Positions 18,126 to 27,448 are shown, counted from the first letter of the stretch. The stretch is DNA of 64,000 nt from Niabella sp. (GCA_017744715.1 JAGIAT010000016.1:1-64000), one strand, 5' to 3'. Made by a program: numbers and translations. The notes: generated by a model not told the origin, from the sequence alone.

Positions 18126-19550
18126 CTATATCTTATAATAATCTTCCCATCCTTTGCGTGGCGGTGCCCCGGTTAAAAAGGCATCCGCAAATGCGTTGTT
18201 GGTGATCCTTTTTGTAGCCCGGTCAAATTTGATCGGCTGATTCAGCCGCTGGGCCATTACGCCCAAACAAAATACCTGGCTCAACGGACCTGCAATTTCA
18301 AACGGTGAACGCGTTTTTTCGATTCCCTGGCAAGCCCGTAAAAAATTAGCAAAGTGGTTGGACGGGCTCTTGGGCACTTCCGGAAGTTTGGATTCCATTT
18401 CCTTGGCCTTTTCAGAAGGAATGATGCTAAGGGTACTGGCATGCGACCCGCCTTTAAAGGTGAGCGTTTTGCTATAGATTTCTTTACCGGGATTTAGCTT
18501 TACTGCCTGGGCTTTTTGACCATTTACAGTAGGAATGCTGGAATCCAGTTCTGATGTTCCGAATCCTGCCGGAAGCTTGGGTTGGTTATTGAGCCCATCG
18601 TACCAGGTAATCACGACCGGCGGCATTTTTTTCCGTTTGGGAAATTTAAATTCAATGGTGCTGGACATCGGGTAAAAATAATCATTATGTCCTTCCAGCT
18701 TCAGCGGGTTTACTTCTTCCGGCAAGCCAAGATCTAAGAACTGGTGCGCCGTATCCAGGATATGTGCGCCCCAGTCGCCGAGTGCACCCATACCAAAGTC
18801 GTACCAGCAGCGCCACTGCCCGTAGTGAAAATCCTTATTAAAGTCGTGAAACATCTGCGCCGAAAGCCAGGTATCCCAATCCAGCGTTTCAGGAACCGGT
18901 TCTGCAACAGGAAATTTTTTTATGTTCGGATCCCAGCCATGCCAGCGCCGCGGACTGTTCATATGGGCGGTAATGGCGGTAACATCTTTAATGATCCCCG
19001 CTTCCACCCAGGTTTTAAACTGGAAATAATTGGCTTCCGAATGTCCCTGGTTGCCCATTTGCGTAACCACATTCGGATACTTTTTTGCGGCCCGGATCAT
19101 CAATTCTACCTCGTTAAAAGTACGCGCCATCGGCTTTTCCACATATACATGTTTGCCCAATGCCATCGAATGCATGGTTATGGGAAAATGCGCAAAATCC
19201 GGCACCGCAATGGTTACCGCATCGATGGATTTTGCCATTTTATCATACATCTTCCGGAAATCCTGGAACTGGGTAGCATTTGGAAATTTAGCAATTGTAG
19301 CCTGTGTATGTTTGGCGCCCATGTCTACATCGCATAGCGCTACCACATTGGCCAGTTCGGTCTTTGCAAAATCACCGATGATTTCTGCCCCCCGGTTACC
19401 GATACCGATATGCGCCAGGTTTACCTTACCGTTTGCCCCGATAATACGATTGTAACTGGATGCATTTACTTTTGTAAATAATCCACTCAGCGCCACGCCG
19501 GTTGTCGCCAATGTGGTTTGCTGTATAAAAGCTCTTCTTGTTGTAGCCAT
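18126..19550 (-). CDS. Tat-exported Gfo/Idh/MocA family oxidoreductase
   Basis: 474 residues. The N-terminus carries a twin-arginine signal (TTRRAFIQQTTLATTGVALSGLF), so export folded with its cofactor is likely. A Rossmann domain follows (VNLAHIGIGNRGAEIIGDF, VVALCDVD, GKHVYVEKPMART), then the C-terminal alpha/beta domain with GNQGHSEANYF and WRCWYDFGMGALGDWGAHILDT. Periplasmic members of this group act on sugars or modified glycans. The substrate cannot be read, and no sugar operon surrounds it. Confidence 0.9.
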   Translation of the reverse strand: MATTRRAFIQQTTLATTGVALSGLFTKVNASSYNRIIGANGKVNLAHIGIGNRGAEIIGDFAKTELANVVALCDVDMGAKHTQATIAKFPNATQFQDFRKMYDKMAKSIDAVTIAVPDFAHFPITMHSMALGKHVYVEKPMARTFNEVELMIRAAKKYPNVVTQMGNQGHSEANYFQFKTWVEAGIIKDVTAITAHMNSPRRWHGWDPNIKKFPVAEPVPETLDWDTWLSAQMFHDFNKDFHYGQWRCWYDFGMGALGDWGAHILDTAHQFLDLGLPEEVNPLKLEGHNDYFYPMSSTIEFKFPKRKKMPPVVITWYDGLNNQPKLPAGFGTSELDSSIPTVNGQKAQAVKLNPGKEIYSKTLTFKGGSHASTLSIIPSEKAKEMESKLPEVPKSPSNHFANFLRACQGIEKTRSPFEIAGPLSQVFCLGVMAQRLNQPIKFDRATKRITNNAFADAFLTGAPPRKGWEDYYKI

Positions 19551-19711
19551 TCCTGAAAATTAATTTGTCAAACAATCCGTTAAAATAAGCAGCCGTCATT
19601 GAAGCAATAACAGCCGTTCTTCTGCACGTTTTAGGTAGCAGCGAATTTATGTATTTTCGCTTTCCCCGATCCCGAAGATATCGAAATCGTTTTAGTTGAA
19701 TTTATATCGGA

Positions 19712-20143
19712 TTAGCGACGGATTCCTTTTAATTTCATTTGAGCATAATAAGGATGCTCAGGATTCACTACCAATTCGCGGCGTTGAGGGTGGATCAGTA
19801 CATCCATATCTTCCATCGGTATGGCTCCCAGTAGCATTTCATTTGCACCGGGTATCACCATGGCGGTGGTAACACACATCCTATTTTTAAACCTTATTTC
19901 AATGGGTCCAACAACATCATATTCCACCACATCGCCATTTGCCAACTGTCCTTTTCGCTTTTCGCGAAAAGGCAAATCCAGTTGTTCCCGAACTGTATCA
20001 TTAATGCACATATATTCGCTGCCAGTATCAACCAGCATGGTAACCGGCATGCGCTTTACTTCATCTTCTCCAATAATATGACGGCGCGCCATTTCAAGAT
20101 CTCCGGCATTTATCAATTCGATATCTGCGTATATCACCCCCAT
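19712..20143 (-). CDS. Retropepsin-like (clan AA) aspartic protease domain protein
   Basis: 143 residues. It has the single-domain retropepsin pattern: MPVTMLVDTGSEYMCINDTVREQL (catalytic VDTGS), an intermediate GDVVEYDVVGPIEIRF strand pair, and the hydrophobic-hydrophobic-Gly motif in NEMLLGAIPMEDMDVLIH. There is no signal peptide. Such clan AA proteins should dimerise to be active; their role in bacteria is largely unknown. Two overlapping TAnnTTTG-like elements (minus strand, 20158-20173) lie just before the ATG. It is 79 bp downstream of the ATL gene and could be partly co-transcribed. Confidence 0.82.
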   Translation of the reverse strand: MGVIYADIELINAGDLEMARRHIIGEDEVKRMPVTMLVDTGSEYMCINDTVREQLDLPFREKRKGQLANGDVVEYDVVGPIEIRFKNRMCVTTAMVIPGANEMLLGAIPMEDMDVLIHPQRRELVVNPEHPYYAQMKLKGIRR

Positions 20144-20222
20144 AAAAAGTGTTTATACAAATATACAAATTTAGCAGGTGTCTTTTCTCCGCTGGTATTT
20201 TGCAAAAAATATCGTATACTTT

Positions 20223-20615
20223 CTAAATCAGCTCGGATGCCGGATCCCAGAACCGGGTCTTAAAATCTGCTACTTTATCATTTTTTATTTTTATGCCTTC
20301 TTTTTCCAGCAATTCCTGCATTTGGGTGGGCGTTTTGAAAGCATGTTTTCCGGAAAGCAAACCGGTACTGTTTACCACCCGGTGCGCCGGCACTTTGGGC
20401 TTTACCTTTCCGGCAGCGCTCATGGCCCAGCCCACCAGCCTGGCCGATTTACCGGAGCCGATGGCTTTTGCAATCGCACCGTAAGAGGTCACCCTTCCCC
20501 TGGGAATCTGCCGGGCGATTGCATAGATCAGGTCAAATATGCTGTCATCCGTTTTACCCGAGGGGCGCACCGTTTTCAGTGCTTCCGGGTTGCTGCTGCC
20601 TTTTTTTACGCTCAT
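20223..20615 (-). CDS. Alkyltransferase-like (ATL) protein of the MGMT family
   Basis: 130 residues. The MGMT DNA-binding domain is present (SIFDLIYAIARQIPRGRVTSYGAIAKAIG, SARLVGWAMSAAG). The alkyl-acceptor cysteine motif PCHRV is replaced by PAHRVV, so it cannot repair by direct transfer. By analogy with ATL/YbaZ proteins it may flag O6-alkylguanine for nucleotide excision repair. Its ATG (20615) lies 62 bp inside the preceding DUF5522 gene; no later Met in frame precedes the domain, so the overlap is probably real. Confidence 0.85.
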   Translation of the reverse strand: MSVKKGSSNPEALKTVRPSGKTDDSIFDLIYAIARQIPRGRVTSYGAIAKAIGSGKSARLVGWAMSAAGKVKPKVPAHRVVNSTGLLSGKHAFKTPTQMQELLEKEGIKIKNDKVADFKTRFWDPASELI

Positions 20616-20778
20616 TTAATAATTGCGTTTTTTTAGGTTCAGGAACATTTTCATAATCATACGGACAATGCCGGCAGCCATTGCTGCAGCAATATCCCCG
20701 TTGTAAATGATATTGCTCTGTAAGCACCATCTTGCCCTCTTCATTTACATAATAGTCTTCCCCTTCAATCAAGCTCAT
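20554..20778 (-). CDS. DUF5522 small cysteine-rich protein
   Basis: 74 residues. The core GEDYYVNEEGKMVLTEQYHLQRG is followed by CCSNGCRHCPYDY, a C-C-x3-C-x2-C arrangement suggestive of a metal-binding knuckle and typical of DUF5522. Function unknown. It overlaps the end of trmB by 14 bp and the start of the ATL gene by 62 bp, in a tightly packed minus-strand operon. Confidence 0.78.
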   Translation of the reverse strand: MSLIEGEDYYVNEEGKMVLTEQYHLQRGYCCSNGCRHCPYDYENVPEPKKTQLLNERKKRQQQPGSTENGAPLG

Positions 20779-21469
20779 ACCGGATCGCCTCCTTTAGTTC
20801 CCGGTCCTTTTCTTCGCCGGCCAGTACCGGTGGTAACTGAAAAGCCAGGTAATGGATCCGGTTGCTCTCGGCAATATCCAGGCTCTCGTAATAGGTTTTT
20901 ATGTTCAGCTCTTCGGAAAGATCCGCTTCTTTATAAAGATCATCGGTATCTTTTAAAGTGGAGCACTGATACAGGCCCAGCACTTCTTTGGTGAACCGGT
21001 GCAGGTTAGGACTATCCGTTTTCAGATGAATGATGCCATCCGGCTTCAGCACCTGCTGGTAGATCCGTAAGAAACGCGGATGCGTAAGCCGTTTTTTGGC
21101 TTTTGAAAACCGTAGCTGCGGATCGGGAAACGTGATCCAGATCTCGCTTACCTCCCCCGGGGCAAAGTATTGATGCAACTGTTCGATCTGCACCCGCAAA
21201 AAAGCCACATTATCCAGGTTTTCCCGGATCGCCTTTTTTGCTCCCGCCCATAGCCGGTTGCCCTTAATATCCACACCGATAAAATTCCGGTCAGGATGCA
21301 GGCGCCCCAGCCCTAAGGCATATTCACCTTTTCCACAGGCAAGTTCCAGGGTAATGGGTTGTTCATTTTTGAAATAATCCTTCCATTTCCCCTTTATATC
21401 CTGGGGAAACTGCAACACATTTTTAAATGTGTCCAATTCTGCAAAACGTACCAGTTTTTTTTGTGCCAT
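20765..21469 (-). CDS. trmB: tRNA (guanine-N7-)-methyltransferase
   Basis: 234 residues. SAM-dependent formation of m7G46 in tRNA. Motif I is TLELACGKGEYALGLGRLHPDRNFIGVDIKG; the family-specific WITFPDPQLRFSKAKKRLTHPRFL contains the catalytic Asp and the RNA-binding KKRLTH; DGIIHLKTDSPNLHRFT follows. The start codon overlaps the stop of the upstream DUF3078 gene by one base (TAATG), which indicates translational coupling. Confidence 0.95.
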   Translation of the reverse strand: MAQKKLVRFAELDTFKNVLQFPQDIKGKWKDYFKNEQPITLELACGKGEYALGLGRLHPDRNFIGVDIKGNRLWAGAKKAIRENLDNVAFLRVQIEQLHQYFAPGEVSEIWITFPDPQLRFSKAKKRLTHPRFLRIYQQVLKPDGIIHLKTDSPNLHRFTKEVLGLYQCSTLKDTDDLYKEADLSEELNIKTYYESLDIAESNRIHYLAFQLPPVLAGEEKDRELKEAIRYELD

Positions 21470-22407
21470 TATCTGTTGCTAAAGCGATAAGAAAGTCCCA
21501 CTCCTAACATCGATCGTATCTGCGGCCGTGCCGATTTACCATTGGGGCCAAAAAGACGAACATCATCATCGTAAATAAGATCAAACGCATAGTTGATGGC
21601 AAAGAGTTTGCCCAGCTTCATGCTCAGCAGGTTGGTCCAGTATACATCAATATTCTGCGGATTGCTGAGGTAGTTGGAGTAAAAGTCGGCACGGCTTTTA
21701 AAAGAGATCGATTTAGAAAACTCTTTGAAAAAGTTTACGGTGGCAAACGCACCAAACTCCGTTTTTACATGTTTTCCGGTATCCACCCCATATGCGCCCC
21801 GGGCGGAAAGCGAATCATTCATTACAACGGTCCAGCGTGTTGTTACCGGTGAAACAAATATGGAGAAACTCTTTGTAGGTTTGTAGGTGGCACCCGGGCT
21901 CAGTAATACGTAGGCCGGCGACAGGAACTGGGAGGTAAGCGTTTTTGAAGAGTCGGTATAATCATATCCCTTCAGCATCTGCGAGCGGAAATTGAACAAC
22001 ACACCAACATCCCATTTCTTGCCCAGGTCATAGGCATATTTAGATACCAGGTCGATCCGGTCATCATTCTTCCGCGTTCCAAGCGACGTGGTATTCATAT
22101 ATCCCAGGTTAAGATCCAGCGTATTGTCCCAGTGGTGCTTTCCTTTTTGATAAAATGCATAAGTGCTCAGCAATGAGTTTAGTGCCAGCGAAAATTTATC
22201 ACCCCCTGCCGACCAGTTGCTCAACGATCCCTGCGCCACATTCAAATTAAACACGCCACCTGTTTTCCAGGTCATCTGTGCCGTATCATTAGCATCCTTG
22301 GCAATTTTCCGGTCGGAATCTGATTGCAGTTTTTTTACAGTTTGATCTTGTGCGTGCAAGCAGAGCCCGGCGTTTAAAAGCAGGGCCATCCATAAAAGTT
22401 TCCTCAT
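21469..22407 (-). CDS. DUF3078 outer-membrane-type protein
   Basis: 312 residues from the ATG at 22407. The upstream in-frame ATG at 22428 lies within a TATTTTTG -7 element (minus strand, 22426-22433), so the shorter form is preferred. A signal peptide (MRKLLWMALLLNAGLCLHAQ) is followed by the DUF3078 pattern: GGVFNLNVAQGSLSNWSAGGDKFSLALNS, HHWDNTLDLNLGYM, SKYAYDLGKKWDVG, and repeated amphipathic strands up to YRFSNR, consistent with a beta-barrel. Function unknown. It is the first gene of the trmB operon. Confidence 0.83.
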   Translation of the reverse strand: MRKLLWMALLLNAGLCLHAQDQTVKKLQSDSDRKIAKDANDTAQMTWKTGGVFNLNVAQGSLSNWSAGGDKFSLALNSLLSTYAFYQKGKHHWDNTLDLNLGYMNTTSLGTRKNDDRIDLVSKYAYDLGKKWDVGVLFNFRSQMLKGYDYTDSSKTLTSQFLSPAYVLLSPGATYKPTKSFSIFVSPVTTRWTVVMNDSLSARGAYGVDTGKHVKTEFGAFATVNFFKEFSKSISFKSRADFYSNYLSNPQNIDVYWTNLLSMKLGKLFAINYAFDLIYDDDVRLFGPNGKSARPQIRSMLGVGLSYRFSNR

Positions 22408-22544
22408 AGTGATTGATTTTGCCCCCAAAAATAAGCGTTCCTTTTTTATTATGGCGCCAACTCATGCAGGCATCTTCTTCAAACCGCCCAAAAACTTTAT
22501 AAGCGGTACTTCGGATCTTTCCCTGTTTATACTATCTTGCAGGC

Positions 22545-23678
22545 ATGTCAGACCACATGAATATTGAAGCATTCTTATTACCGGTTAACCTCCGGGAAAT
22601 CGCCGGCGATGAAAGTTATAAGCCCAACCAGATGGGTAGCAGCATCGATCTTCATGAAGAATTTTTTCCGGATCTGGAACAGGCAGATGTAGTGCTGATC
22701 GGCTGTGGTGAACAACGTGGCAACGGCATCCTGGGTGCTCCCAGCGCAGCGCCGGACGCTATCCGCAGGCATTTTTATTCCCTCTTCTTCTGGCATGAAG
22801 GCATCCGGATGGCAGACATTGGCGATATCCGGCAGGGTGCTTCGTATACAGATACGGTGGCAGCTTTGAGAACCGTTATTGCCGCCCTGATCGAAGAAGG
22901 AAAAACCGTCATCATCCTGGGCGGGTCGCACGATCTTACCATGGCGCAATACGGCGCTTATGCCACGCAGCAAACCCTCATTGAGGCTTCCATTGTTGAT
23001 GCGGTAATTGACCTGGACATGGAATCACCTTTCGCCAATGATCATTTTTTAATGGAGATGCTTACCGGCGAGCCCAATTATATCCGGCACTACAACCATA
23101 TCGGCTTTCAAAGCTACCTGGTACACCCGGGAATGCTGCAAACCCTGGATAAGCTAAAATTTGATTTCTACCGGGTAGGACATGTAAAAGAAGATATGGA
23201 ACAGATTGAACCGGCTATCCGGAGCAGCCAGCTGTTCTCCTTCGATATCAACGCGATTGCGAACGCTTATGCCCCTGCCAACCAGCTTACACCCAATGGC
23301 TTTAACGGGGAAGAAGCCTGTATCCTGATGCAGTATGCGGGTATGAGTACGGCGGTAAATACCATCGGCATTTACGGTTACGATGTAAAAAAAGACCGGG
23401 ATGAATTAACCGCCAAACAGATCAGCCACATGTTATGGTACGCATTGGATGGCATCTACCGCCGGAAAAAAGAAGCCGAGCTTACCGACAAAGAGGCCTT
23501 TAATGAATACCAGATGATCTTTTCAGAAATAGAAACAACGTTCTATCAAAGTAAAAAAACCGGGCGCTGGTGGATGCAGCTTCCCGGCAACCAGCTGGTG
23601 CCCTGCAGCTATAAAGACTACCTGCTGGCCTCTCAGGATGAAATTCCCGACCGCTGGTTCCGGGCTCAGCAACGATAA
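22545..23678 (+). CDS. Formimidoylglutamase/arginase-fold protein with degenerate metal site
   Basis: 377 residues of the ureohydrolase (arginase) fold as found in Bacteroidota proteins annotated formimidoylglutamase: VVLIGCGEQRGN, GAPSAAPDAIRRHFYSL, ADIGDI, VIILGGSHDLTMAQYGAY, SIVDAVIDLDME, LFSFDINAIANAYAP, PNGFNGEEACILMQYAG. The six metal ligands of arginase map to H129, D156, D158 (normally His), E160 (normally Asp), D234 and N236 (normally Asp). Metal binding and activity are therefore doubtful. No hutH/hutU genes adjoin it. It is followed after 15 bp by a WG-repeat gene. Confidence 0.78.
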   Translation: MSDHMNIEAFLLPVNLREIAGDESYKPNQMGSSIDLHEEFFPDLEQADVVLIGCGEQRGNGILGAPSAAPDAIRRHFYSLFFWHEGIRMADIGDIRQGASYTDTVAALRTVIAALIEEGKTVIILGGSHDLTMAQYGAYATQQTLIEASIVDAVIDLDMESPFANDHFLMEMLTGEPNYIRHYNHIGFQSYLVHPGMLQTLDKLKFDFYRVGHVKEDMEQIEPAIRSSQLFSFDINAIANAYAPANQLTPNGFNGEEACILMQYAGMSTAVNTIGIYGYDVKKDRDELTAKQISHMLWYALDGIYRRKKEAELTDKEAFNEYQMIFSEIETTFYQSKKTGRWWMQLPGNQLVPCSYKDYLLASQDEIPDRWFRAQQR

Positions 23679-23693
23679 CACGGTGATCAAAGC

Positions 23694-24785
23694 ATGTTAT
23701 CCATACTTCGTTATACATTATGGCTTTGCGTTTTTCTTCCTTGCGGGCTCTTTTCACAAAATGGCGCACCGTATACCGTTCTTTTCAGTACGTTTGAATT
23801 GGAGACCGCCTATCCATTTCATGAGCAAAGAGCCCTGGTAGTGATGGGCGACCGTTACCAGTACCTTACCGATAAGGGTACATTACTCCCCTTTCAATTC
23901 AGGCGTACATCAGAACATCCCGGTTTTTTTGAGAACGGAAGAGCGCTGATTTATACGCCCTCCGGGAAATACGGATATATTGACCGGGAAGGGTTGCTGG
24001 TGATTGATACCGTTTACACCGATGCCCGGCCCTTTTCCGATTCGCTGGCCGTGGTACGACGGAACGGTTTTTGGGGCTATATCAACATTGAAGGAAAAGA
24101 AGTCTTATCTTTTGCGGACAAATACGATATCCTTACGCCTTTTAAGAACGGGGTAGCAGTGGTGTACAATACCGGCCGCACCCTTTCGGATGACATGCAT
24201 TTTGGGGTTATTAACAAAAAGGGCGCGTTAGTGGTTCCGCTTGAGTTTGACCGCATTGCCGAATTTAATGAAGGCTATGCCATTGCCGGCCGGGAACGGA
24301 ACGGAGGCGTGGGTATCATCAATAAAACAGGAAAATTTATAGTACCACCACAGTATGAAGTATTGAGCGACGTACACGAAGGCATGTGTGCTTTTCAAAC
24401 GGAAAAAAGCAATCAATGGGGATTTATTAATTTAGAGGGCAAAGAAATAGTGCCGGCCGGTTATGAATATGCAGGCGACTTTCATGAAGGACTGGCCTAT
24501 GTGGTAAACCAGGAACATAAAACAGGGTTCATTAATAAAAAAGGCGACCTGGTGATCGGTTTCCGGTTTAAAGATGCCGGTGATTTTTCGGAGGGAGTGG
24601 CTGCCGCAGCAGTTGACACCCTGAAAAACAATAAAAGAGCAACGCTGTATGGTTATATCAACAAACAGGGACATTGGGTAATTGAACCCTCGTTTGAATC
24701 GGCAATGCCCTGTACCAATGGTAAAATGCTTGTATCGTATTGGTTCAACAATAAATTGAAACAAGTGTATATACAAAAAAACTAG
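23694..24785 (+). CDS. Secreted WG-repeat protein
   Basis: 363 residues. A signal peptide (LSILRYTLWLCVFLPCGLFSQ) is followed by about seven WG beta-repeats, each with a core like YGYIDREG, WGYINIEG, FGVINKKG, VGIINKTG, WGFINLEG, TGFINKKG, YGYINKQG. WG repeats form propeller-like or extended beta folds of unknown role, common in secreted Bacteroidota proteins. It lies between a ureohydrolase-fold gene and a Gfo/Idh/MocA gene with short gaps (15 and 22 bp), suggesting co-transcription, without an obvious functional link. Confidence 0.85.
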   Translation: MLSILRYTLWLCVFLPCGLFSQNGAPYTVLFSTFELETAYPFHEQRALVVMGDRYQYLTDKGTLLPFQFRRTSEHPGFFENGRALIYTPSGKYGYIDREGLLVIDTVYTDARPFSDSLAVVRRNGFWGYINIEGKEVLSFADKYDILTPFKNGVAVVYNTGRTLSDDMHFGVINKKGALVVPLEFDRIAEFNEGYAIAGRERNGGVGIINKTGKFIVPPQYEVLSDVHEGMCAFQTEKSNQWGFINLEGKEIVPAGYEYAGDFHEGLAYVVNQEHKTGFINKKGDLVIGFRFKDAGDFSEGVAAAAVDTLKNNKRATLYGYINKQGHWVIEPSFESAMPCTNGKMLVSYWFNNKLKQVYIQKN

Positions 24786-24807
24786 TATCGCAACAAAATC
24801 AAAAACA

Positions 24808-25860
24808 ATGAGTCAACCAATTATCACGGGAATCGCATCGTTTGGCATGAGCGGCAAACTGTTTCATGCCCCGTTTATTAATGCCAACCCGCATTATGAG
24901 CTTAGAGCTATTGTAGAGCGGCATAAAGAGGACTCCCGGGAACGCTACCCCGATTCCAAACTGTATCGTTCATTTGAAGAACTGATCGCCGATCCGGAAA
25001 TTGAACTGGTGATCGTAAATACCCCGGTTCAAACCCACTTTGAATATGCGGTTAAAGCGCTGGAAGCGGGTAAAGATATTGTAGTGGAGAAACCGTTTAT
25101 GGTGAATGCGGCAGAGGCAGAAGCGGTGGACCGCCTGGCCAAAGAAAAGAACCGGTTCCTGTGCGTTTACCAGAACCGCCGGTACGACGGCGATTTCCGC
25201 GCCATCCGGGATGTGGTTGCAGAAAACATGCTGGGGGAGTTAAAAGAAGTAGAACTGCGTTACGACCGCTACCGCACCGGGCACAGCGGCAAGGATCATA
25301 AAGAAGGCAACAAGCCGGGAGCCGGCAACCTGCATGATCTGGGGGCCCACCTGATCGACCAGGCCATTCAGTTGTTCGGATTTCCCGAGGCCGTTTTTGC
25401 CGATGTATTTACCATGCGTAAGAACATGGAAGCAAACGATTACTTTGAAGTACTGTTGTATTATCCCCGGCCGTTCCGGGTACGGATCAAGGGCACTGTT
25501 TTTGCAAAAGAATCTTCCTACCCCTTTATCTTACAGGGAGAGAACGGCACCTTCCTGCAACAACGTTCCGACCTGCAGGAAACAAAGCTGCTGGAAGGTG
25601 TAGTACCATCCATCGAAAGCTGGATACCAACGCCGGAAGGATTTGATGGAGTATTACATACGACTATCAACGGGGAAGATGTTAAGAAACAAACCCGCTC
25701 GGAGATGGGCAATTATATGGACTATTACGAAGATGTTTACAATGCCATCCGGAACGGCCAGCCCAACCCGGTACCGGCTTCAGATGCCATCCTTACCATG
25801 AAAGTGATTGATGCGGCACTGGAAAGCAGCCGCGAACGGCGGGTAATCGCCCTGGTTTAA
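24808..25860 (+). CDS. Cytoplasmic Gfo/Idh/MocA family oxidoreductase
   Basis: 350 residues. Rossmann start IITGIASFGMSGKLFHAPFI, AIVERHKEDS, the conserved VVEKPFMVNAAEAE, FLCVYQNRRYDGDFRAIRDVV and a C-terminal domain with KPGAGNLHDLGAHLIDQAIQLFG. No signal peptide. It resembles the YdgJ/YhhX-type subgroup of oxidoreductases acting on inositols or sugars. The substrate is unknown. It is 10 bp from the convergent helical-protein gene. Confidence 0.9.
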   Translation: MSQPIITGIASFGMSGKLFHAPFINANPHYELRAIVERHKEDSRERYPDSKLYRSFEELIADPEIELVIVNTPVQTHFEYAVKALEAGKDIVVEKPFMVNAAEAEAVDRLAKEKNRFLCVYQNRRYDGDFRAIRDVVAENMLGELKEVELRYDRYRTGHSGKDHKEGNKPGAGNLHDLGAHLIDQAIQLFGFPEAVFADVFTMRKNMEANDYFEVLLYYPRPFRVRIKGTVFAKESSYPFILQGENGTFLQQRSDLQETKLLEGVVPSIESWIPTPEGFDGVLHTTINGEDVKKQTRSEMGNYMDYYEDVYNAIRNGQPNPVPASDAILTMKVIDAALESSRERRVIALV

Positions 25861-25870
25861 CCCAATCGTT

Positions 25871-27448
25871 TTATTGATCAGCAAGCACCGGAACCACGTT
25901 CCGGCTGCGTTTGCTTTGAAGAAATTTTTGTTCGATGATCACCCGCATGGGTTTACGCTCTACTTTGCTTTCCAGCCAGGATATAATATCCAGGTAAGCA
26001 AAGGAGCGGGTCTCGAACCGGTTTTTCTCCAGGTGCTTTACTTTTTCCAGGAAGCGCTCAAATTCCGGGATCAGCTCCCTGCTGGTAAAACGGAAGGATC
26101 CGCGGAAGAACCGGAATATTTCCTGTTCGATCACGGTTAAATTCTTCATTTTCGACATATAGCGGAATACCGAACGCGTAAGCGAATCCATCAATTCCAG
26201 GTTGCCCAGTTCATAATGTGCCAGCAAATGCACCAGACGCGCATAACATTGCAGGTCGGTTCTTAAACCGGATGAATCATTAATGATCTTCTGAAGATAA
26301 TCGATACAGGTGCTGTAGTCGCCCGAAAGGAAATACAGCATCGCAATCTTATAGGTGATCACCATCACCCGATGCCGGTCCAGGAACAAGGCATATTCAG
26401 CCAGTTTTTCCTCGATAAACGGCACTTCTTTTAACCCGGCGGTGGTTTGCCCGGTAATGGTAAAGTAATTGATTTTAGCGCTGGCAATGTATATAAACGA
26501 TTGCACGCGGAAGTTCTCATTGCTCTGAACCCGTTTGCTATGGCTGAATTCCTCAAATTTTTGCAGATCGATGCTGAATTGCTCGTAGTTCCGCAGGTCA
26601 AAATGCGCATTCAGCAGGTTATGGTAGCCCTTAATAAAATGCCCGGTTTCCGCACGCTGCATATTGGGCTTTTCATAAAAAAGATCTACCCATTTTTGCA
26701 CATAGCGGTAGTATAAAAGAAAATCCTGGCGTATAAAAGCAAACCAGGTATAGCTTTGATAGTAATAAAGCCGTTCATAAAATCCTTCCTGCTGGGCAGA
26801 ACCGGAGGGCAGGTTTTGCTTGAAAAACTTCTTCACCTTGTCTTCCTCCGCCTCATTCCGGGCATGCCCGTTGGCAATATAAAATCCATATACCTGTAAT
26901 GAGAGGTTGGACAGCCGCGTGATCATATTCAGTTTGGTGTTCACCTCGTTCGACTCCTCTGCCAGTTCATCCATCCGGCTTACAAAACTATCTGTAACAT
27001 TGAGGGCCTCAATGCGCTTTTCCAGTGATAACAACTGTGGTAAAAAGAAGAATTTCTGGTTGAGTTTGGCCACTTCCTTGGCCTTGTCAATCACCCGCAG
27101 ACTCTGGTAAAACAAGCCCTTTTTATACAGGATATGTGCCGAATCGAACAACTCATTCAATTGAAGATCAAGACTTTCGCTACTTTTCAGCAGTCGCAGC
27201 CCGGCAAGGATTTCCTTGTATAAGTGCGATTTTAAGTTAGACAGCTGGGGTTTGGTTACATCCTTTAATTTTTTCAGTACCAGCTTCTCGTCGTACTGCT
27301 GAAGCTTATCCAATGCATCAAATAATTTGATCACCTTAAGATCTTCATTACCGGAACTGCGTGTAATGTAAAGCTTAAAATGTCGTTTCTCAGACTTTTC
27401 CAACGATTTTATCAACTGAAACAGTATATCTCCCGGCTTATTCGGCAT
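25871..27448 (-). CDS. Large all-helical (TPR-like) cytoplasmic protein of unknown function
   Basis: 525 residues with no signal peptide. The sequence is dominated by amphipathic helices with hydrophobic/aromatic spacing (LFQLIKSLEKSEKRHFKLYI, LFDSAHILYKKGLFYQSLRVIDKAKEVAKL, IAMLYFLSGDYSTCIDYLQKIINDS), resembling degenerate tetratricopeptide repeats. I do not recognise a catalytic motif. A TAACTTTG -7 element lies at 27455-27462 (minus strand), only 7 bp before the ATG, so the mRNA may be leaderless. Its upstream side faces the small-transcript repeat region. Confidence 0.8.
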   Translation of the reverse strand: MPNKPGDILFQLIKSLEKSEKRHFKLYITRSSGNEDLKVIKLFDALDKLQQYDEKLVLKKLKDVTKPQLSNLKSHLYKEILAGLRLLKSSESLDLQLNELFDSAHILYKKGLFYQSLRVIDKAKEVAKLNQKFFFLPQLLSLEKRIEALNVTDSFVSRMDELAEESNEVNTKLNMITRLSNLSLQVYGFYIANGHARNEAEEDKVKKFFKQNLPSGSAQQEGFYERLYYYQSYTWFAFIRQDFLLYYRYVQKWVDLFYEKPNMQRAETGHFIKGYHNLLNAHFDLRNYEQFSIDLQKFEEFSHSKRVQSNENFRVQSFIYIASAKINYFTITGQTTAGLKEVPFIEEKLAEYALFLDRHRVMVITYKIAMLYFLSGDYSTCIDYLQKIINDSSGLRTDLQCYARLVHLLAHYELGNLELMDSLTRSVFRYMSKMKNLTVIEQEIFRFFRGSFRFTSRELIPEFERFLEKVKHLEKNRFETRSFAYLDIISWLESKVERKPMRVIIEQKFLQSKRSRNVVPVLADQ

